A program made the translations under genes and the position numbers. Source: Opitutaceae bacterium (GTDB taxonomy: Bacteria > Verrucomicrobiota > Verrucomicrobiia > Opitutales > Opitutaceae). From it: DNA of 64,000 nt. This document shows, piece by piece, positions 9,825 through 18,852 of this stretch; the first letter of the stretch is position 1, and each line of letters begins with the position of its first letter. A model generated the notes under the pieces. It saw only the letters and a program-made list of their open reading frames with translations, did not search any database and was not told where the DNA came from. The DNA lies in the NCBI GenBank assembly GCA_028691845.1, contig JAQUYL010000014.1, positions 25,227-89,226 on the forward strand, in the 5' to 3' direction.

Positions 9825-10652
9825 ATGCCACTGACTCCCACGGCCACGTGCGAGCTGCTTGCCCGGCTCGGCCATACGCCCCGACGCGCACTCGGCCAGA
9901 ATTTTCTCATTGATGGCAACATTGTCCGCAAATCGTTGGAACTGGCCGCGATCGCGCCGGGCGACACGGTCGTTGAGGTCGGACCGGGATTGGGCACGCT
10001 CACAGAGGCGCTGTTGGAAGCGGGGGCCGAGGTCTGGGCGGTCGAACGTGACGCAAAGCTATTTGCCCACTTGCGCGACACGCTGGGCCAGACGCATCGA
10101 CAGCGCCTGCAACTCATGGAAGGCGATGCCGTGGAGCATCCGCTGGCCGGCCTGCCGGCTGACCAGGCGGCACGCGGCTTCAAGATTGTCGCCAACCTGC
10201 CCTACGCAATATCGACGCCATGGATCGATGCCGTCCTGACCGGTCCGCTGCCGGCGCGCATGGTGCTGATGCTGCAGCGGGAGGCCGCCCAGCGGTACGT
10301 CGCCTCACCTGGCGGCAAGGATTTCGGGGCGATCTCCATTTTCGTGCAGTCCGCCTATGCCAGCGCACCGAGCCACAGGGTTTCGGCATCCTGCTTCCAT
10401 CCCCGCCCCGAAGTGGAGTCGAAACTGCTTCACCTTGTCCGCCGGGAGGTCCCTTTTGTTTTCTCCCCTGAAGTCAAGACACTGATCCGCGCCTGCTTTC
10501 AACAACGGCGCAAGCAGATCGCGGCGCTTCTGCGCCGGCGCCTGCCCGACGGCGGCGCCGCCTGGCTGGAACTGCTCCGCCAGGCTGGCTGGGACTCTGC
10601 CGTCCGTCCCGAGCAGATTGGGCCGGCACTCTGGCAGTCATTGCGGATCTAA
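9825..10652 (+). CDS. rsmA: 16S rRNA (adenine 1518/1519-N6) dimethyltransferase
   Basis: Dimethylates two adjacent adenines in the 3' hairpin of 16S rRNA during small-subunit maturation. The 275-residue sequence has the N-terminal LGQNFLID motif, the SAM site VVEVGPGLGTLT near residue 46 and the catalytic NLPYAIST near 125, followed by the small helical C-terminal domain. It starts 3 bases after trpC, so the two are probably translated from one message. Confidence 0.96.
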   Translation: MPLTPTATCELLARLGHTPRRALGQNFLIDGNIVRKSLELAAIAPGDTVVEVGPGLGTLTEALLEAGAEVWAVERDAKLFAHLRDTLGQTHRQRLQLMEGDAVEHPLAGLPADQAARGFKIVANLPYAISTPWIDAVLTGPLPARMVLMLQREAAQRYVASPGGKDFGAISIFVQSAYASAPSHRVSASCFHPRPEVESKLLHLVRREVPFVFSPEVKTLIRACFQQRRKQIAALLRRRLPDGGAAWLELLRQAGWDSAVRPEQIGPALWQSLRI

Positions 10653-10708
10653 TCCACATGCTTGCCGACTTGCCAGACAACAACCCTTCCATACACGATT
10701 ATCCACCG

Positions 10709-11425
10709 ATGATTCTACGTTTTGCCGTCCTCGCCACCGTTTTCCTTGCATCCAGTCTTTTTCTGGGAGCCCAAATCGGGCCGGAAGAGGGCGAGGCGCC
10801 CCTCGCCGTTCCGATGCCCCCGCCGCTGCTCGGTAAGGTGGACGGTTCGGCCTATGTCGCAGCCAACGGCATCTACCGGGTGACCGTGCCGGTGCTGCCC
10901 GAGCTTGGTGGCCAGATCACGGACGACGAAAACGTCGTTACCTTTGAGGATGCGTTCAACACACACATCAGCATCGCCTCCTTCCCTCTTAATCTGGAAC
11001 AGAAATGGGAGCTGGATACCCGCGGTCTGCGCGATTACCTGGCCTATTTTTTCGGCAATTTTGTGCTGGGGGATTTCCGGCAGCGTTTCCCCGGGTCCAG
11101 CATCGAGAGTGCGAAATTCATCACCGGTCTTTTCGATGGTTCGATGCTCGTCTACACGCTGCTGCCGGGAGGATCCTTTTTTGAAGGCAGGAATTCGATT
11201 ATGGGAGCGGCAGCCGAGCCGCCGGTGACCGCCAAGCGGGGCAACCTCTGCTTTGTCCGGAGCGGCTCCGTGTTTGTCATCAGCACGGAACTGGCCGAGC
11301 GGGCAACCCAGCGTCACACCTATGATCTGACCACGGAAAAGGAGGATGAACTCCTGCGGCAGCGGCTGCTTGGTCTGGCCCATAACATGGAGTTCGCCCA
11401 GCCGGCCGCCACCCCGGGCAAATAG
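10709..11425 (+). CDS. Exported protein of unknown function
   Basis: I place the start at ATG 10709, which gives 238 residues and puts a hydrophobic signal segment (LRFAVLATVFLASSLFLGA) at the very N terminus; the upstream ATG at 10658 would leave it internal. The mature part has no motif I recognise and is a mix of beta and alpha. One Cys is present (NLCFVRSG). No domain name is offered. It follows rsmA by 56 bases on the same strand. Confidence 0.65.
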   Translation: MILRFAVLATVFLASSLFLGAQIGPEEGEAPLAVPMPPPLLGKVDGSAYVAANGIYRVTVPVLPELGGQITDDENVVTFEDAFNTHISIASFPLNLEQKWELDTRGLRDYLAYFFGNFVLGDFRQRFPGSSIESAKFITGLFDGSMLVYTLLPGGSFFEGRNSIMGAAAEPPVTAKRGNLCFVRSGSVFVISTELAERATQRHTYDLTTEKEDELLRQRLLGLAHNMEFAQPAATPGK

Positions 11426-11597
11426 GGCCGCCGCGAGCCGCCCGTTCCCAGCGGAGGATCGGGAAGCGGCGATTGATACGCCCTGAGCGCCGGCAGAAAC
11501 CACGCCCGGACCAACGTCCCCCTTGAGGTAAACTTCCCCCCCCCAACCCTGGCGTACCGTGCTTGCCGGCCGTGCGCAAACTGCAACGATCCCTCCC

Positions 11598-12590
11598 ATG
11601 CGCAACTTCGGAATCGTCATCCACGGAGGCGCCGGAAACATCCTCCGCGAAACGCTGCCCCCCGCCCTGGAGTCACAGTATCGCAGGAAGCTCAGCGAGG
11701 CCGTCAGCGCGGGCTATGCCCTTCTCGAACAAGGCGGCAACAGCCTCGACGCTGTCATCGCCTCCATCATGGTCCTGGAGGACTCGCCACTCTTCAATGC
11801 CGGCAAGGGCGCGGTACTCAATGCCGCCGGAGCCTGTGAACTCGATGCCTCGGTCATGAATGGCCGGACGCTCGAGGCCGGCGCGGTAGCCGGACTGCAC
11901 CACATCAGGAATCCGATCCGGCTGGCCCGCGACATCATGGAAAAATCTGCCCATGTCATGATGGTCGGGGATGGCGCCGAGATTTTCGCCCGGGGGCTGG
12001 GCTACGAGATCGTGCCCAACGAGTATTTTCAGACCGCATTCCGCCAGCGGCAGCTGGCCGAGGCCAAGCGACTCGAACAGGAGCGGGCTCAGGGTCCCCG
12101 CCCCACTCCAGCCGGGTCTGAACGCGTCACATTCGTCACGGTCGACGACAATCACTTCCTCCGGGAGACAATATTCGGCACGGTCGGGGCCGCGGCGCTA
12201 GATGGACAGGGCAACCTTGCCGCGGGCACCTCCACCGGCGGCATGACCAACAAGCAGTTCGGCCGCGTCGGCGACTCACCCATCATCGGTGCCGGCACGT
12301 ATGCCGACAACGCAACCGCCGCCGTATCCTGCACCGGTCACGGCGAATATTTTATCCGCGCAGGCGTGGCGCACGCGGTGTGTTCGCTCATGGAATACCA
12401 GGGGCTGACGCTCGGCGAAGCAGCCGCCACGGCGATCCGCAAAGTGAACAAATTGGGTGGCACCGGCGGACTCATCGCCATTGATGCAAAGGGCAACGTC
12501 GCCCTGCCCTTCAGTACCGCCGGCATGTACCGCGGTTATCGCACTGCGCGCCAGTCGGAGGTGATCGAAATTTTCGGAAACGCCCGGTAA
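11598..12590 (+). CDS. Isoaspartyl peptidase / type 2 L-asparaginase (Ntn hydrolase)
   Basis: Plant-type asparaginase that cleaves itself to expose an N-terminal Thr and then hydrolyses isoaspartyl dipeptides or asparagine. I place the start at ATG 11598 (MRNFGIVIHGGAGNI), giving 330 residues. The N-terminal HGGAGNI motif, the nucleophile in GTVGAAALDGQGNLAAGTST (near residue 197) and the downstream GAGTYAD motif fit the family. A 150-base linker between about 140 and 195 precedes the cleavage site, as usual. No signal peptide is seen, so it is cytoplasmic. Confidence 0.93.
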   Translation: MRNFGIVIHGGAGNILRETLPPALESQYRRKLSEAVSAGYALLEQGGNSLDAVIASIMVLEDSPLFNAGKGAVLNAAGACELDASVMNGRTLEAGAVAGLHHIRNPIRLARDIMEKSAHVMMVGDGAEIFARGLGYEIVPNEYFQTAFRQRQLAEAKRLEQERAQGPRPTPAGSERVTFVTVDDNHFLRETIFGTVGAAALDGQGNLAAGTSTGGMTNKQFGRVGDSPIIGAGTYADNATAAVSCTGHGEYFIRAGVAHAVCSLMEYQGLTLGEAAATAIRKVNKLGGTGGLIAIDAKGNVALPFSTAGMYRGYRTARQSEVIEIFGNAR

Positions 12591-12684
12591 GTGCCCCGGG
12601 GGGAAGCCCGAAGCCGGCGTTGCTCCGATTCAATCGGATGGATCGGGTGTCGACGCGAATTACCCGGGCTGGCTCTGAGGATCC

Positions 12685-13416
12685 TTACTTTACGGCGGCC
12701 CAGACACGCTGCACGTCGTCGTGATCCTCGAGCGCCTGCAGAAACTCGCCGACATCCGCCCGGCTCGCGTCGTCCAGATCGGGAAATTGTTTCGCGACGT
12801 AGCCGATTTCGCTCGTGACGACCGCCCAGCCGTTGTGCTTGAGCCAAACCGAAACCGCATGTACCGCAGTGCGGTCCGTCAGGAAGCGCGCGCCGGCGCA
12901 GCCTGCGGGTATGTCGTCGTTCTGCAGGTGTGTCAGCATTTCGAAATCGTTCGCGCCGGCCTCGATGGCGGCAGCCTCAACGTCGATCTTCGCGTCCGGA
13001 TGGTGGGCCTCGACGATCCCCAGGTGATCGAATAGGAACTTGTTGCTCCCGGCTGCGCCCAGCACGCCCCGCTTGAACAGCACCCGGATCTCGCCAACGG
13101 TGCGTTGCACGTTGTCGGTCATGCACTCGACGATGACCGGCACCTTGTGGGGGGCGTAACCCTCGTAGGTGATGTGTTCCAGGTTGGATTTTTCGCCCCC
13201 GGTGCCGGCGCCCTTGGCAATGGCGCGCTCAATCACATCGCGCGTCACGCTGGCCTTGCGGGCCTTTTCCGTCGCCGCAAACAACCGGGCGTTGCCCGCC
13301 GGGTCCGGCCCGCCGAGTTTTGCGGCCACGGTGATTTCCTTGACCAGCTTGCCGACCGCCTGGCCTTTCTTGAGATTGACGATTGCGCGCTTAGCGTGAA
13401 GCCATTGACGTCCCAT
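12685..13416 (-). CDS. YebC/PmpR family protein
   Basis: A member of the widespread YebC family, which has been described both as DNA-binding regulators and, more recently, as ribosome-associated factors that help translation of polyproline stretches. I chose ATG 13416 (MGRQWLHAKRA) because conservation starts there, giving 243 residues. Family motifs are KAKKG-like NLKKGQAVGKLVKEI, ARKASV near residue 50, and YEGYAPHKVPVIVE. The substitution GRQW for the usual GHSKW at the N terminus is mild. It converges with the asparaginase gene. Confidence 0.93.
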   Translation of the reverse strand: MGRQWLHAKRAIVNLKKGQAVGKLVKEITVAAKLGGPDPAGNARLFAATEKARKASVTRDVIERAIAKGAGTGGEKSNLEHITYEGYAPHKVPVIVECMTDNVQRTVGEIRVLFKRGVLGAAGSNKFLFDHLGIVEAHHPDAKIDVEAAAIEAGANDFEMLTHLQNDDIPAGCAGARFLTDRTAVHAVSVWLKHNGWAVVTSEIGYVAKQFPDLDDASRADVGEFLQALEDHDDVQRVWAAVK

Positions 13417-13464
13417 AAGAATGGGCCAGTAAAGCCGCCACTCCGGCGCGGGCAATGTCGAAGA

Positions 13465-13806
13465 TTACGGATGCCCGCAGGCGCGATCGAGCCACTCCTG
13501 AATGCTGATTTGCGGCGAATCCGCCCGGCGCAATTCCGGGAAGTGCTTCTGCAGCCACTCGTTGGTGATTTCCGTGAACAGCAGCGCGACCTCGCCTTCT
13601 CCCTGCTGCATGGCAGCCAGCAGGTAACCTCGTTCCCGGCACAGCACTTTCAGCACGAAGGATTTCTGCTGCACACCTTGGGGGAAATTCGCGTGCCAAA
13701 ATTCCAAACCGAGCCGGTCGCCCGCCGCAGGACTGAAACGGATTGGCCCTGCAACCGACCCGGCTCTTTTCCAAAAAGCCAGGAACCGAAATCCGAAATA
13801 GCTCAT
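13465..13806 (-). CDS. Small protein of unknown function
   Basis: A 113-residue soluble-looking protein. It contains a basic N-terminal stretch, a segment rich in Phe/Val (KSFVLKVLCRERGYLLAAM) and an amphipathic C-terminal helix (EWLQKHFPELRRAD). I know no named family. The composition and good frame suggest a real gene. It lies 48 bases upstream of yebC on the same strand and 77 bases from the divergent peptidase gene. Confidence is limited because it rests only on coding character. Confidence 0.55.
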   Translation of the reverse strand: MSYFGFRFLAFWKRAGSVAGPIRFSPAAGDRLGLEFWHANFPQGVQQKSFVLKVLCRERGYLLAAMQQGEGEVALLFTEITNEWLQKHFPELRRADSPQISIQEWLDRACGHP

Positions 13807-13883
13807 TGCCGGCTTACTTCTTTACCCAGTGACAACGTCGATCCGGCGGATTATCTTGTCCGTCAAAAACCAGGTTCCACCCC

Positions 13884-15848
13884 ATGACGATCCGTTATTT
13901 TTTATTTCTCACGGACACTCCCAGGTCCGTTTTCAGCAGATTCGTCGTTTTGTTGGCCCTGCTGGCCTCTGTCTCGCTCCGCGCAACCTCGGGTCCTTCC
14001 GAACTGCCGGCGTATGCACCGGATGCCAACGCTCCCCGCTCGGCGGTGCCCGCTGTATACCATTGGGATCTGTCGCCCCTATTCACATCGGACCAGGCGT
14101 TTGAGCAGGCGCGGCTCAAGTTGCTGCCTGAGATTGCCAATCTGAAAAAGTTCGAAGGGAAGCTGACCCATCCCGCGGCGTTGTCCGCCTGCCTGGATCT
14201 TTATTTCCGCCTCCACAGAGACGCCAACTTCCTGACCATGTACGCCAATCTGCGCCAGAAAACAGCGCAGTCGGATGACGCCCTTGCCGCCATGGGCAGG
14301 CGGAGTCTCTCGGCGATGGAGGAAATCATGCAGGCTTCCTCCTTTATCCGGCGCGAACTGCTGGTCTTGCCTGCGCCGATCCTCGCCTCCGCCTACGCCA
14401 GCCAGCCCGCTCTGGCTCCATACCGCGCGTACATCGACAATATGCGCCGCCGTGCCAACCGAGTCCTCTCGCCCGATGCCGAGCGCGCCCTGGGACTCCT
14501 GGGTGACAACCTTTGGGCCGAAATCGACCTCAACGAGTTGCCGTCGGGATATGAAAACGTGCACTCCGGGCTGCTGACCGACATCCCCTGGCCGAAGTTC
14601 AAGGATGAGGAAGGCAGGGACGTCCAGCTGACACTGGCAAACTACCCGCACTACCGCGCCTCGCCGAAGATCGAGGTGCGGCGCGCGGCGGTAACGGCGC
14701 TCTTCGGCTCTCTCCGAACGTATCAGCACGCCCTGGCCGGCACACTGGCGGGGCAGATCAGACTCGACGTCGCCTACGCCCGCGCCCGCGGCTACGATAC
14801 CGCCTTGGCCGCCTACCTCGACAAGGACGATGTCAGCCCGGCCGTGTACGCCAACCTCGTGCAGACCATCAACGCCAACCTGCCATTGCTCCATCGCTAT
14901 GTCGAGTTGCGCAAAAAGGCCCTCGGGCTCTCCGAAATCCACCTTTATGATTTGTATATTCCTCTCGTGGCCGGCGTCGCGCGGGATGTGCCGTTTGCAG
15001 AGGCCCGGGAAAGCATCTCCGCGGCCCTTCAGCCGCTCGGGGACGAATACGGCAGGGTGTTGGCCGAGGCCCTCGATCCCCGCAACGGCTGGATCGACCT
15101 CTATCCGCACAAGGACAAGGAAAGTGGGGCATCCTCCTCCAGCGTTTACGGACCGCATCCGTGGATCCAGATGAACTATCAGAACTCCCTGAACGACATG
15201 TCCACGCTGGCTCACGAGTTGGGCCACTCCCTGCACAGCCATCTCGCGATGCAAGCCCAGTCCTACCCGGATTTCCGGTACACCACGCTGCTCGCCGAGA
15301 TCGCCTCGACATGCAATGAGTCGCTGCTTTTGGACTATCTACTGGACCGGTCCCAAAATCCGGCGGAGAAGGCCTACCTCCTCGTCGAACGTCTCGAGTC
15401 CATACGCACGACCATTTTCCGGCAGACGATGTTTGCCGAGTTCGAGATGATTATGCACCAGTTGCAGGAGAGCGGCACGCCAATCACGGCCGCCCTGCTG
15501 GACGAGAAATATCGGGAACTGGTCCGCCGCTACTATGGACCGGGCTTCTCCATCGGCCCGGATGACGGCATGGAATGGGCCTACATCAGTCACTTTTTCT
15601 ACAAATATTACGTCTATGCGTATGCCACCGGCCTCTCCTCCGGCATTGCCATTGCCGACCGCGTGCGCACGGAGGGTGAACCTGCGGTGCAGGCGTACCT
15701 GGGCATGCTGCGCGGAGGCTGTGCGAAACCGCCGCTCGAATTGCTCAAGGCCGCGGGTGTTGATCTCGCCACGCCGGCGCCCATCGAGGCGGCAATGAGG
15801 ACCTTTGCCCGGACCCTCGACGAAGTGGAAAAATTATTGGTGAAGTAG
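13884..15848 (+). CDS. Exported M3 oligoendopeptidase F-like peptidase
   Basis: A 654-residue zinc metallopeptidase of family M3. The active site is LAHELGHSLHSHL, with the HExxH motif near residue 443 and the third ligand Glu in the following TTLLAEIASTCNE helix. The N terminus has a basic start and a hydrophobic segment (FVVLLALLASVSLRA), so it is predicted to be exported, unlike the cytoplasmic PepF of lactic bacteria. A second exported paralogue is at 61607. The likely role is trimming of short peptides in the periplasm. Confidence 0.93.
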   Translation: MTIRYFLFLTDTPRSVFSRFVVLLALLASVSLRATSGPSELPAYAPDANAPRSAVPAVYHWDLSPLFTSDQAFEQARLKLLPEIANLKKFEGKLTHPAALSACLDLYFRLHRDANFLTMYANLRQKTAQSDDALAAMGRRSLSAMEEIMQASSFIRRELLVLPAPILASAYASQPALAPYRAYIDNMRRRANRVLSPDAERALGLLGDNLWAEIDLNELPSGYENVHSGLLTDIPWPKFKDEEGRDVQLTLANYPHYRASPKIEVRRAAVTALFGSLRTYQHALAGTLAGQIRLDVAYARARGYDTALAAYLDKDDVSPAVYANLVQTINANLPLLHRYVELRKKALGLSEIHLYDLYIPLVAGVARDVPFAEARESISAALQPLGDEYGRVLAEALDPRNGWIDLYPHKDKESGASSSSVYGPHPWIQMNYQNSLNDMSTLAHELGHSLHSHLAMQAQSYPDFRYTTLLAEIASTCNESLLLDYLLDRSQNPAEKAYLLVERLESIRTTIFRQTMFAEFEMIMHQLQESGTPITAALLDEKYRELVRRYYGPGFSIGPDDGMEWAYISHFFYKYYVYAYATGLSSGIAIADRVRTEGEPAVQAYLGMLRGGCAKPPLELLKAAGVDLATPAPIEAAMRTFARTLDEVEKLLVK

Positions 15849-15920
15849 CCGCGACCGCGGCGCGGGCGAAAGGAAAGGCTTCCCTAAAAGTCGGCGCAAG
15901 GGCAGCCATATCCCAGGCCG

Positions 15921-17135
15921 CTAAAACGTGTGGATGAACAATCCCGATCGCAGCTTGGGCTCAAACCAGGTGCTTTTCGGCGGCATGATCTGGCCGGCGT
16001 CGGCGATGTCCATCAGCTGCGCGACGGTGACCGGATACATTGAAAATGCCACTCCACCACGTGCGTCGACGCGACGCGCGAGTTCCTCGGGGCCGCGTAT
16101 TCCGCCCACGAAATCAATGCGCTTGTTGGTGCGAGGATCATCGATCCCAAGCAGGGGCGCGAGCAGCCTCTCCTGCAGCACGCTCACATCGAGCCGCGCC
16201 ACAGGGTCGGCCTTCGGGTCGGCCGGGCAGCGCAGGCCATACCATCGGCCGTCCAGATACATGCTCACCCGTCCCACGCCAGCAGGCGCGGGGGCACCAG
16301 GTTCCTCCAGCCCAAACACGGCGCGCACCTGCTCCAGAAACAGCGCGTTCCCGAGGCCGTTCAAATCAGAAACCAGGCGATTGTAGGGCAGGATCTTCAG
16401 CTCACTTGCCGGGAAGAGCACGCTCAGGAACCAGTTGTAATCCTCGGCGCCGGTGTGACGCGCATTGCGCTCGCGGCGCAGACGCGCCACTCGCGCCGCG
16501 CTGGCTGCCCGGTGGTGGCCATCGGCGATGTAGGCAACCGGCACGGCTCTGAAGGCCTCCATCCACTCCGCGCCGCCGGGGATCCTCCAGACGGTGTGCC
16601 GGACGCCATCCGGTGCGGTGAAATCATGCACCGGCTTCTCGGCGACCTTGGCCGCCACCAGGGCATTCAGGGCGGCGCTGTCGCGGTAGGTCAGAAAAAT
16701 CGGACCGGTATTGGCGCTGAGCGTGTCGACCAGCCGCGTGCGGTCGTCCTCCTTGTCCCTGCGCGTCTTCTCGTGCTTCCTGATGGTCTCGTTGTCGTAG
16801 TCCTCCACGTGGCACACGGCCACCAGACCGCGCTGCCGGTGGGTACCCATTTGCTGCTGGTAGAGATAAAGGCAGGGGCCGTTCTCGCGGATCAGCACTC
16901 CGGCCTTCTGCAGCTGCAGAAAATTCTCCCGGGCCCGGGCGTAGACTGCCGCCCCATACGGATCGACGCCGGTCGGCAGATCGATCTCAGCCCGGTCGAC
17001 GTGCAGCAGGCTGTGCGGTTTACCGGCGGCCAGGGCCGCCGCTTCGGCGGCATCGACCACGTCGTAAGGCACGCACGCCACTTCGGGCGCGTATGGCGGC
17101 GACGGGACCAGCCCTTGGAAAGCACAAATACGCAT
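15921..17135 (-). CDS. DUF1015 family protein
   Basis: A 404-residue protein matching the DUF1015 family: N-terminal PYDVVDAAEAAALA, the EDYDNETIRKHEKTRRDKE-type motif near residue 130, YIADGHHRAASAA near 205, and the LPYNRLV segment. The family is widespread and often sits beside serine biosynthesis genes, but no such neighbour is present here. The biochemical role cannot be deduced from this sequence. It converges with the M3 peptidase gene, and the rpmE2 terminator lies behind its start. Confidence 0.9.
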   Translation of the reverse strand: MRICAFQGLVPSPPYAPEVACVPYDVVDAAEAAALAAGKPHSLLHVDRAEIDLPTGVDPYGAAVYARARENFLQLQKAGVLIRENGPCLYLYQQQMGTHRQRGLVAVCHVEDYDNETIRKHEKTRRDKEDDRTRLVDTLSANTGPIFLTYRDSAALNALVAAKVAEKPVHDFTAPDGVRHTVWRIPGGAEWMEAFRAVPVAYIADGHHRAASAARVARLRRERNARHTGAEDYNWFLSVLFPASELKILPYNRLVSDLNGLGNALFLEQVRAVFGLEEPGAPAPAGVGRVSMYLDGRWYGLRCPADPKADPVARLDVSVLQERLLAPLLGIDDPRTNKRIDFVGGIRGPEELARRVDARGGVAFSMYPVTVAQLMDIADAGQIMPPKSTWFEPKLRSGLFIHTF

Positions 17136-17259
17136 AATGATTGGATGCTATTGATAGCGCACGGAAATACTTTCCGGGCTCAACCTCATTTCCTGTCATT
17201 TTCGCAGTAACGCGAGCCCTTCTTTCTTTTCGCACATCCCGCGCATTCCGCGGACGAAA

Positions 17260-17284
17260 CAAAAAACCCCCCGGAGACCGGAGG
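17260..17284 (-). terminator. Rho-independent terminator of rpmJ2-rpmE2
   Basis: On the minus strand an 8-base GC-rich stem (CCCTCCGG with CCGGGGGG, one T-G pair, loop TCT) is followed by six T residues. It lies 30 bases after the rpmE2 stop. Confidence 0.85.
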
Positions 17285-17313
17285 GCTTCGCGTAACAGAA
17301 GCAAATTCCCAGC

Positions 17314-17571
17314 TTACTGCTTGGCCTTGGCGGAGCGCCTGAATTTCGTGGTGAATTTTTCGACGCGACCGGCGGTGTCGACGAGGCGCTTCTCGCCGGT
17401 GTAGGCGGGATGCGAATCCATCGTCACATCGCGCAACACCATGTGGTAGTCCTCACCGTCGATCTTCTCAATGCGGCCGGACTTCATGGTGGACTTGGTA
17501 AGGAAGCGCTTGCCGGTCGAAACATCGACGAAGCAGACGTTGTTGAGAGCGGGATGGCCTTCGGTTTTCAC
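17314..17571 (-). CDS. rpmE2: 50S ribosomal protein L31 type B (zinc-free)
   Basis: An 85-residue L31 of the type B (YkgM-like) class. The N-terminal Cys-x-x-Cys zinc motif of type A is absent; only one Cys remains, in NNVCFVDV. Motifs such as TKSTMKSGRIEKIDGEDYH and SHPAYTGEKRLVDTAGRVEKF are diagnostic. It follows rpmJ2 by 21 bases and ends at a clear terminator. In Proteobacteria the type B pair is used under zinc starvation; whether it is the only copy here cannot be judged from the window. Confidence 0.95.
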   Translation of the reverse strand: MKTEGHPALNNVCFVDVSTGKRFLTKSTMKSGRIEKIDGEDYHMVLRDVTMDSHPAYTGEKRLVDTAGRVEKFTTKFRRSAKAKQ

Positions 17572-17592
17572 AGCGGATAAATGGTCTAAAGC

Positions 17593-17718
17593 TCAACCCT
17601 GACGCGCTTTGTAACGCGGGTCGGTCTTGTTGATGACGTAGATGCGGCCTTTGCGACGGACGACCTGGCAGTCTGGGTGACGCAGTTTGGCCGATTTGAT
17701 GGACGAAACGACTTTCAT
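17593..17718 (-). CDS. rpmJ2: 50S ribosomal protein L36 type B (zinc-free)
   Basis: A 41-residue protein beginning [17 protein letters not shown] and ending [13 protein letters not shown]. It is the YkgO-type L36 variant: longer than the 37-38-residue type A form and without its zinc-binding Cys3-His set (one Cys only). It is the first gene of a two-gene operon with the matching zinc-free L31. Confidence 0.95.
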   Translation of the reverse strand: MKVVSSIKSAKLRHPDCQVVRRKGRIYVINKTDPRYKARQG

Positions 17719-17752
17719 AAAGGGACAGCAAAAAGAGGCTACGCCCCTACCC

Positions 17753-17758
17753 TGTCAA
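17753..17758 (-). promoter_or_regulatory. Possible -35 box for rpmJ2-rpmE2
   Basis: A perfect TTGACA on the minus strand, 35 bases before the rpmJ2 ATG. A T-rich tract lies at the right distance, but no good TATAAT is present, so the -10 element is unclear. Confidence 0.3.
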
Positions 17759-18046
17759 ACGAAAAGCCAAAACCCCAAGAGGCAACCAGGGTGCATCTCG
17801 GCCGTGATCCTTGATCAGCAGGACCCTGCGCTTCCGGTGCAATTGGGGGGTGGCATCTTGTCCATTGGCAGAATCCGGGATTCCCGTCGGGCTGAACGGC
17901 TCCCAAGCTGTCCTGATTGTGGGAGCGGAAACAGAAAAATCCTGGCCAATAAGTTGCGCGCTGTGTTTCAGATCAATGTCTGGCATTATAAACCGTTGCT
18001 GAATAATATATTCCACCCCTCCATTATTCAGGCGTTATTTCAGCCT

Positions 18047-18163
18047 TACGAAGGAGGGCTTTACGTCCTGCGGACCCTCGAAATGGTTCGCGACCGGACT
18101 TGTCCGATCTTCAACCAGTATTACTTCTATCTGAACCGCAATCCGGGCCAGCCGGTCCCAGCA
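18047..18163 (+). pseudogene. Relic of a PstS-like binding protein (C-terminal piece)
   Basis: The plus-strand frame reads YEGGLYVLRTLEMVRDRT, then CPIFNQYYFYLNRNPGQPV. This matches the C-terminal segment shared by the nine binding proteins at 40384-53117; the closest by eye is the eighth, which has EGGPYITPSKETFQNRTYPL and YFYLNRKPG. The homologous piece is about 37 codons long, without the upstream domain or the QLKKLE end. The bases before it (about 17930-18040) are AT-richer than the surroundings. It shows that the family once had, or lost, a member here. The rest of 17719-18177 holds no gene that I can support. Confidence 0.7.
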
Positions 18164-18177
18164 GTCCGGCCGGCAGC

Positions 18178-18735
18178 TCAGTTTACCGTCGGATCCTCCG
18201 GTTCGTCGGCTAGAAGCTTGAGCTCGGGATCAAGCGATCCGAGGATGGTCCGCCAGAGGGCGATGCCGTCGGCCGATCCCATGGCTTCGCTGTCGACCGG
18301 GGAAACGAACCAGGTGCTTTGTTTCATTTCGTCCTCAAGCTGGCCTTCCCCCCAACCCGCATAGCCCAGGAACCCCCGCACCGTCACCCCCGGGCTGCCC
18401 ACGAGCTCGGTGGCCTTGTTCGGCTCGAGCCCGAAGTAGAGCTGGAACGCTCCTTCCTGCTCATTAAACTGCCACGCAGCCAGCGTGAGCTGATCAGGCC
18501 GGACCGGGCCGCCCTTGTAGAGGGGCACGCCAGCCAGCGGGCTGGACGCGAAATCACTGCTCAGTTCACCGAGCTGTTTGTTCAACGGCCGGTTCAGCAC
18601 CACCCCGAGCGCGCCGTCCTCGTTGTGCGCGGACATGAGGATTACGGTGCGGGCGAAATTCGGATCACGCATCGCCGGATGTGCGAGCAGGAGCTGCCCG
18701 GCGAGACCTTTATGGGGACGGCGGAGCTCGCGCAT
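18178..18735 (-). CDS. YqgE/AlgH family protein
   Basis: A 185-residue cytoplasmic protein of the YqgE/AlgH family, whose molecular function is uncertain. I place the start at ATG 18735 (MRELRRPHKGLAGQLLLAH), because conserved sequence begins there. Typical motifs are LLAHPAMRDPNFARTVILM, GALGVVLNRP, and LGYAGWGEGQLEDEM with the near-invariant Gly-Trp-Gly. It is on the minus strand, downstream of the dCMP deaminase. Confidence 0.93.
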   Translation of the reverse strand: MRELRRPHKGLAGQLLLAHPAMRDPNFARTVILMSAHNEDGALGVVLNRPLNKQLGELSSDFASSPLAGVPLYKGGPVRPDQLTLAAWQFNEQEGAFQLYFGLEPNKATELVGSPGVTVRGFLGYAGWGEGQLEDEMKQSTWFVSPVDSEAMGSADGIALWRTILGSLDPELKLLADEPEDPTVN

Positions 18736-18852
18736 GTCAGATGGAGTCAGGTGGAAACGGATGCATTCGATGGATAAGGCAAGGACACATATTGGCGGCC
18801 TTTGGTCCAGAAAATCGGCGTCAACCTGGGCCAACAGCCAGGGAACATCGGT

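Noticed and set aside
17747..18016. Minus-strand 89-codon frame upstream of rpmJ2
   Set aside because: Unlikely composition, covers the probable rpmJ2 promoter, and shows no family resemblance.
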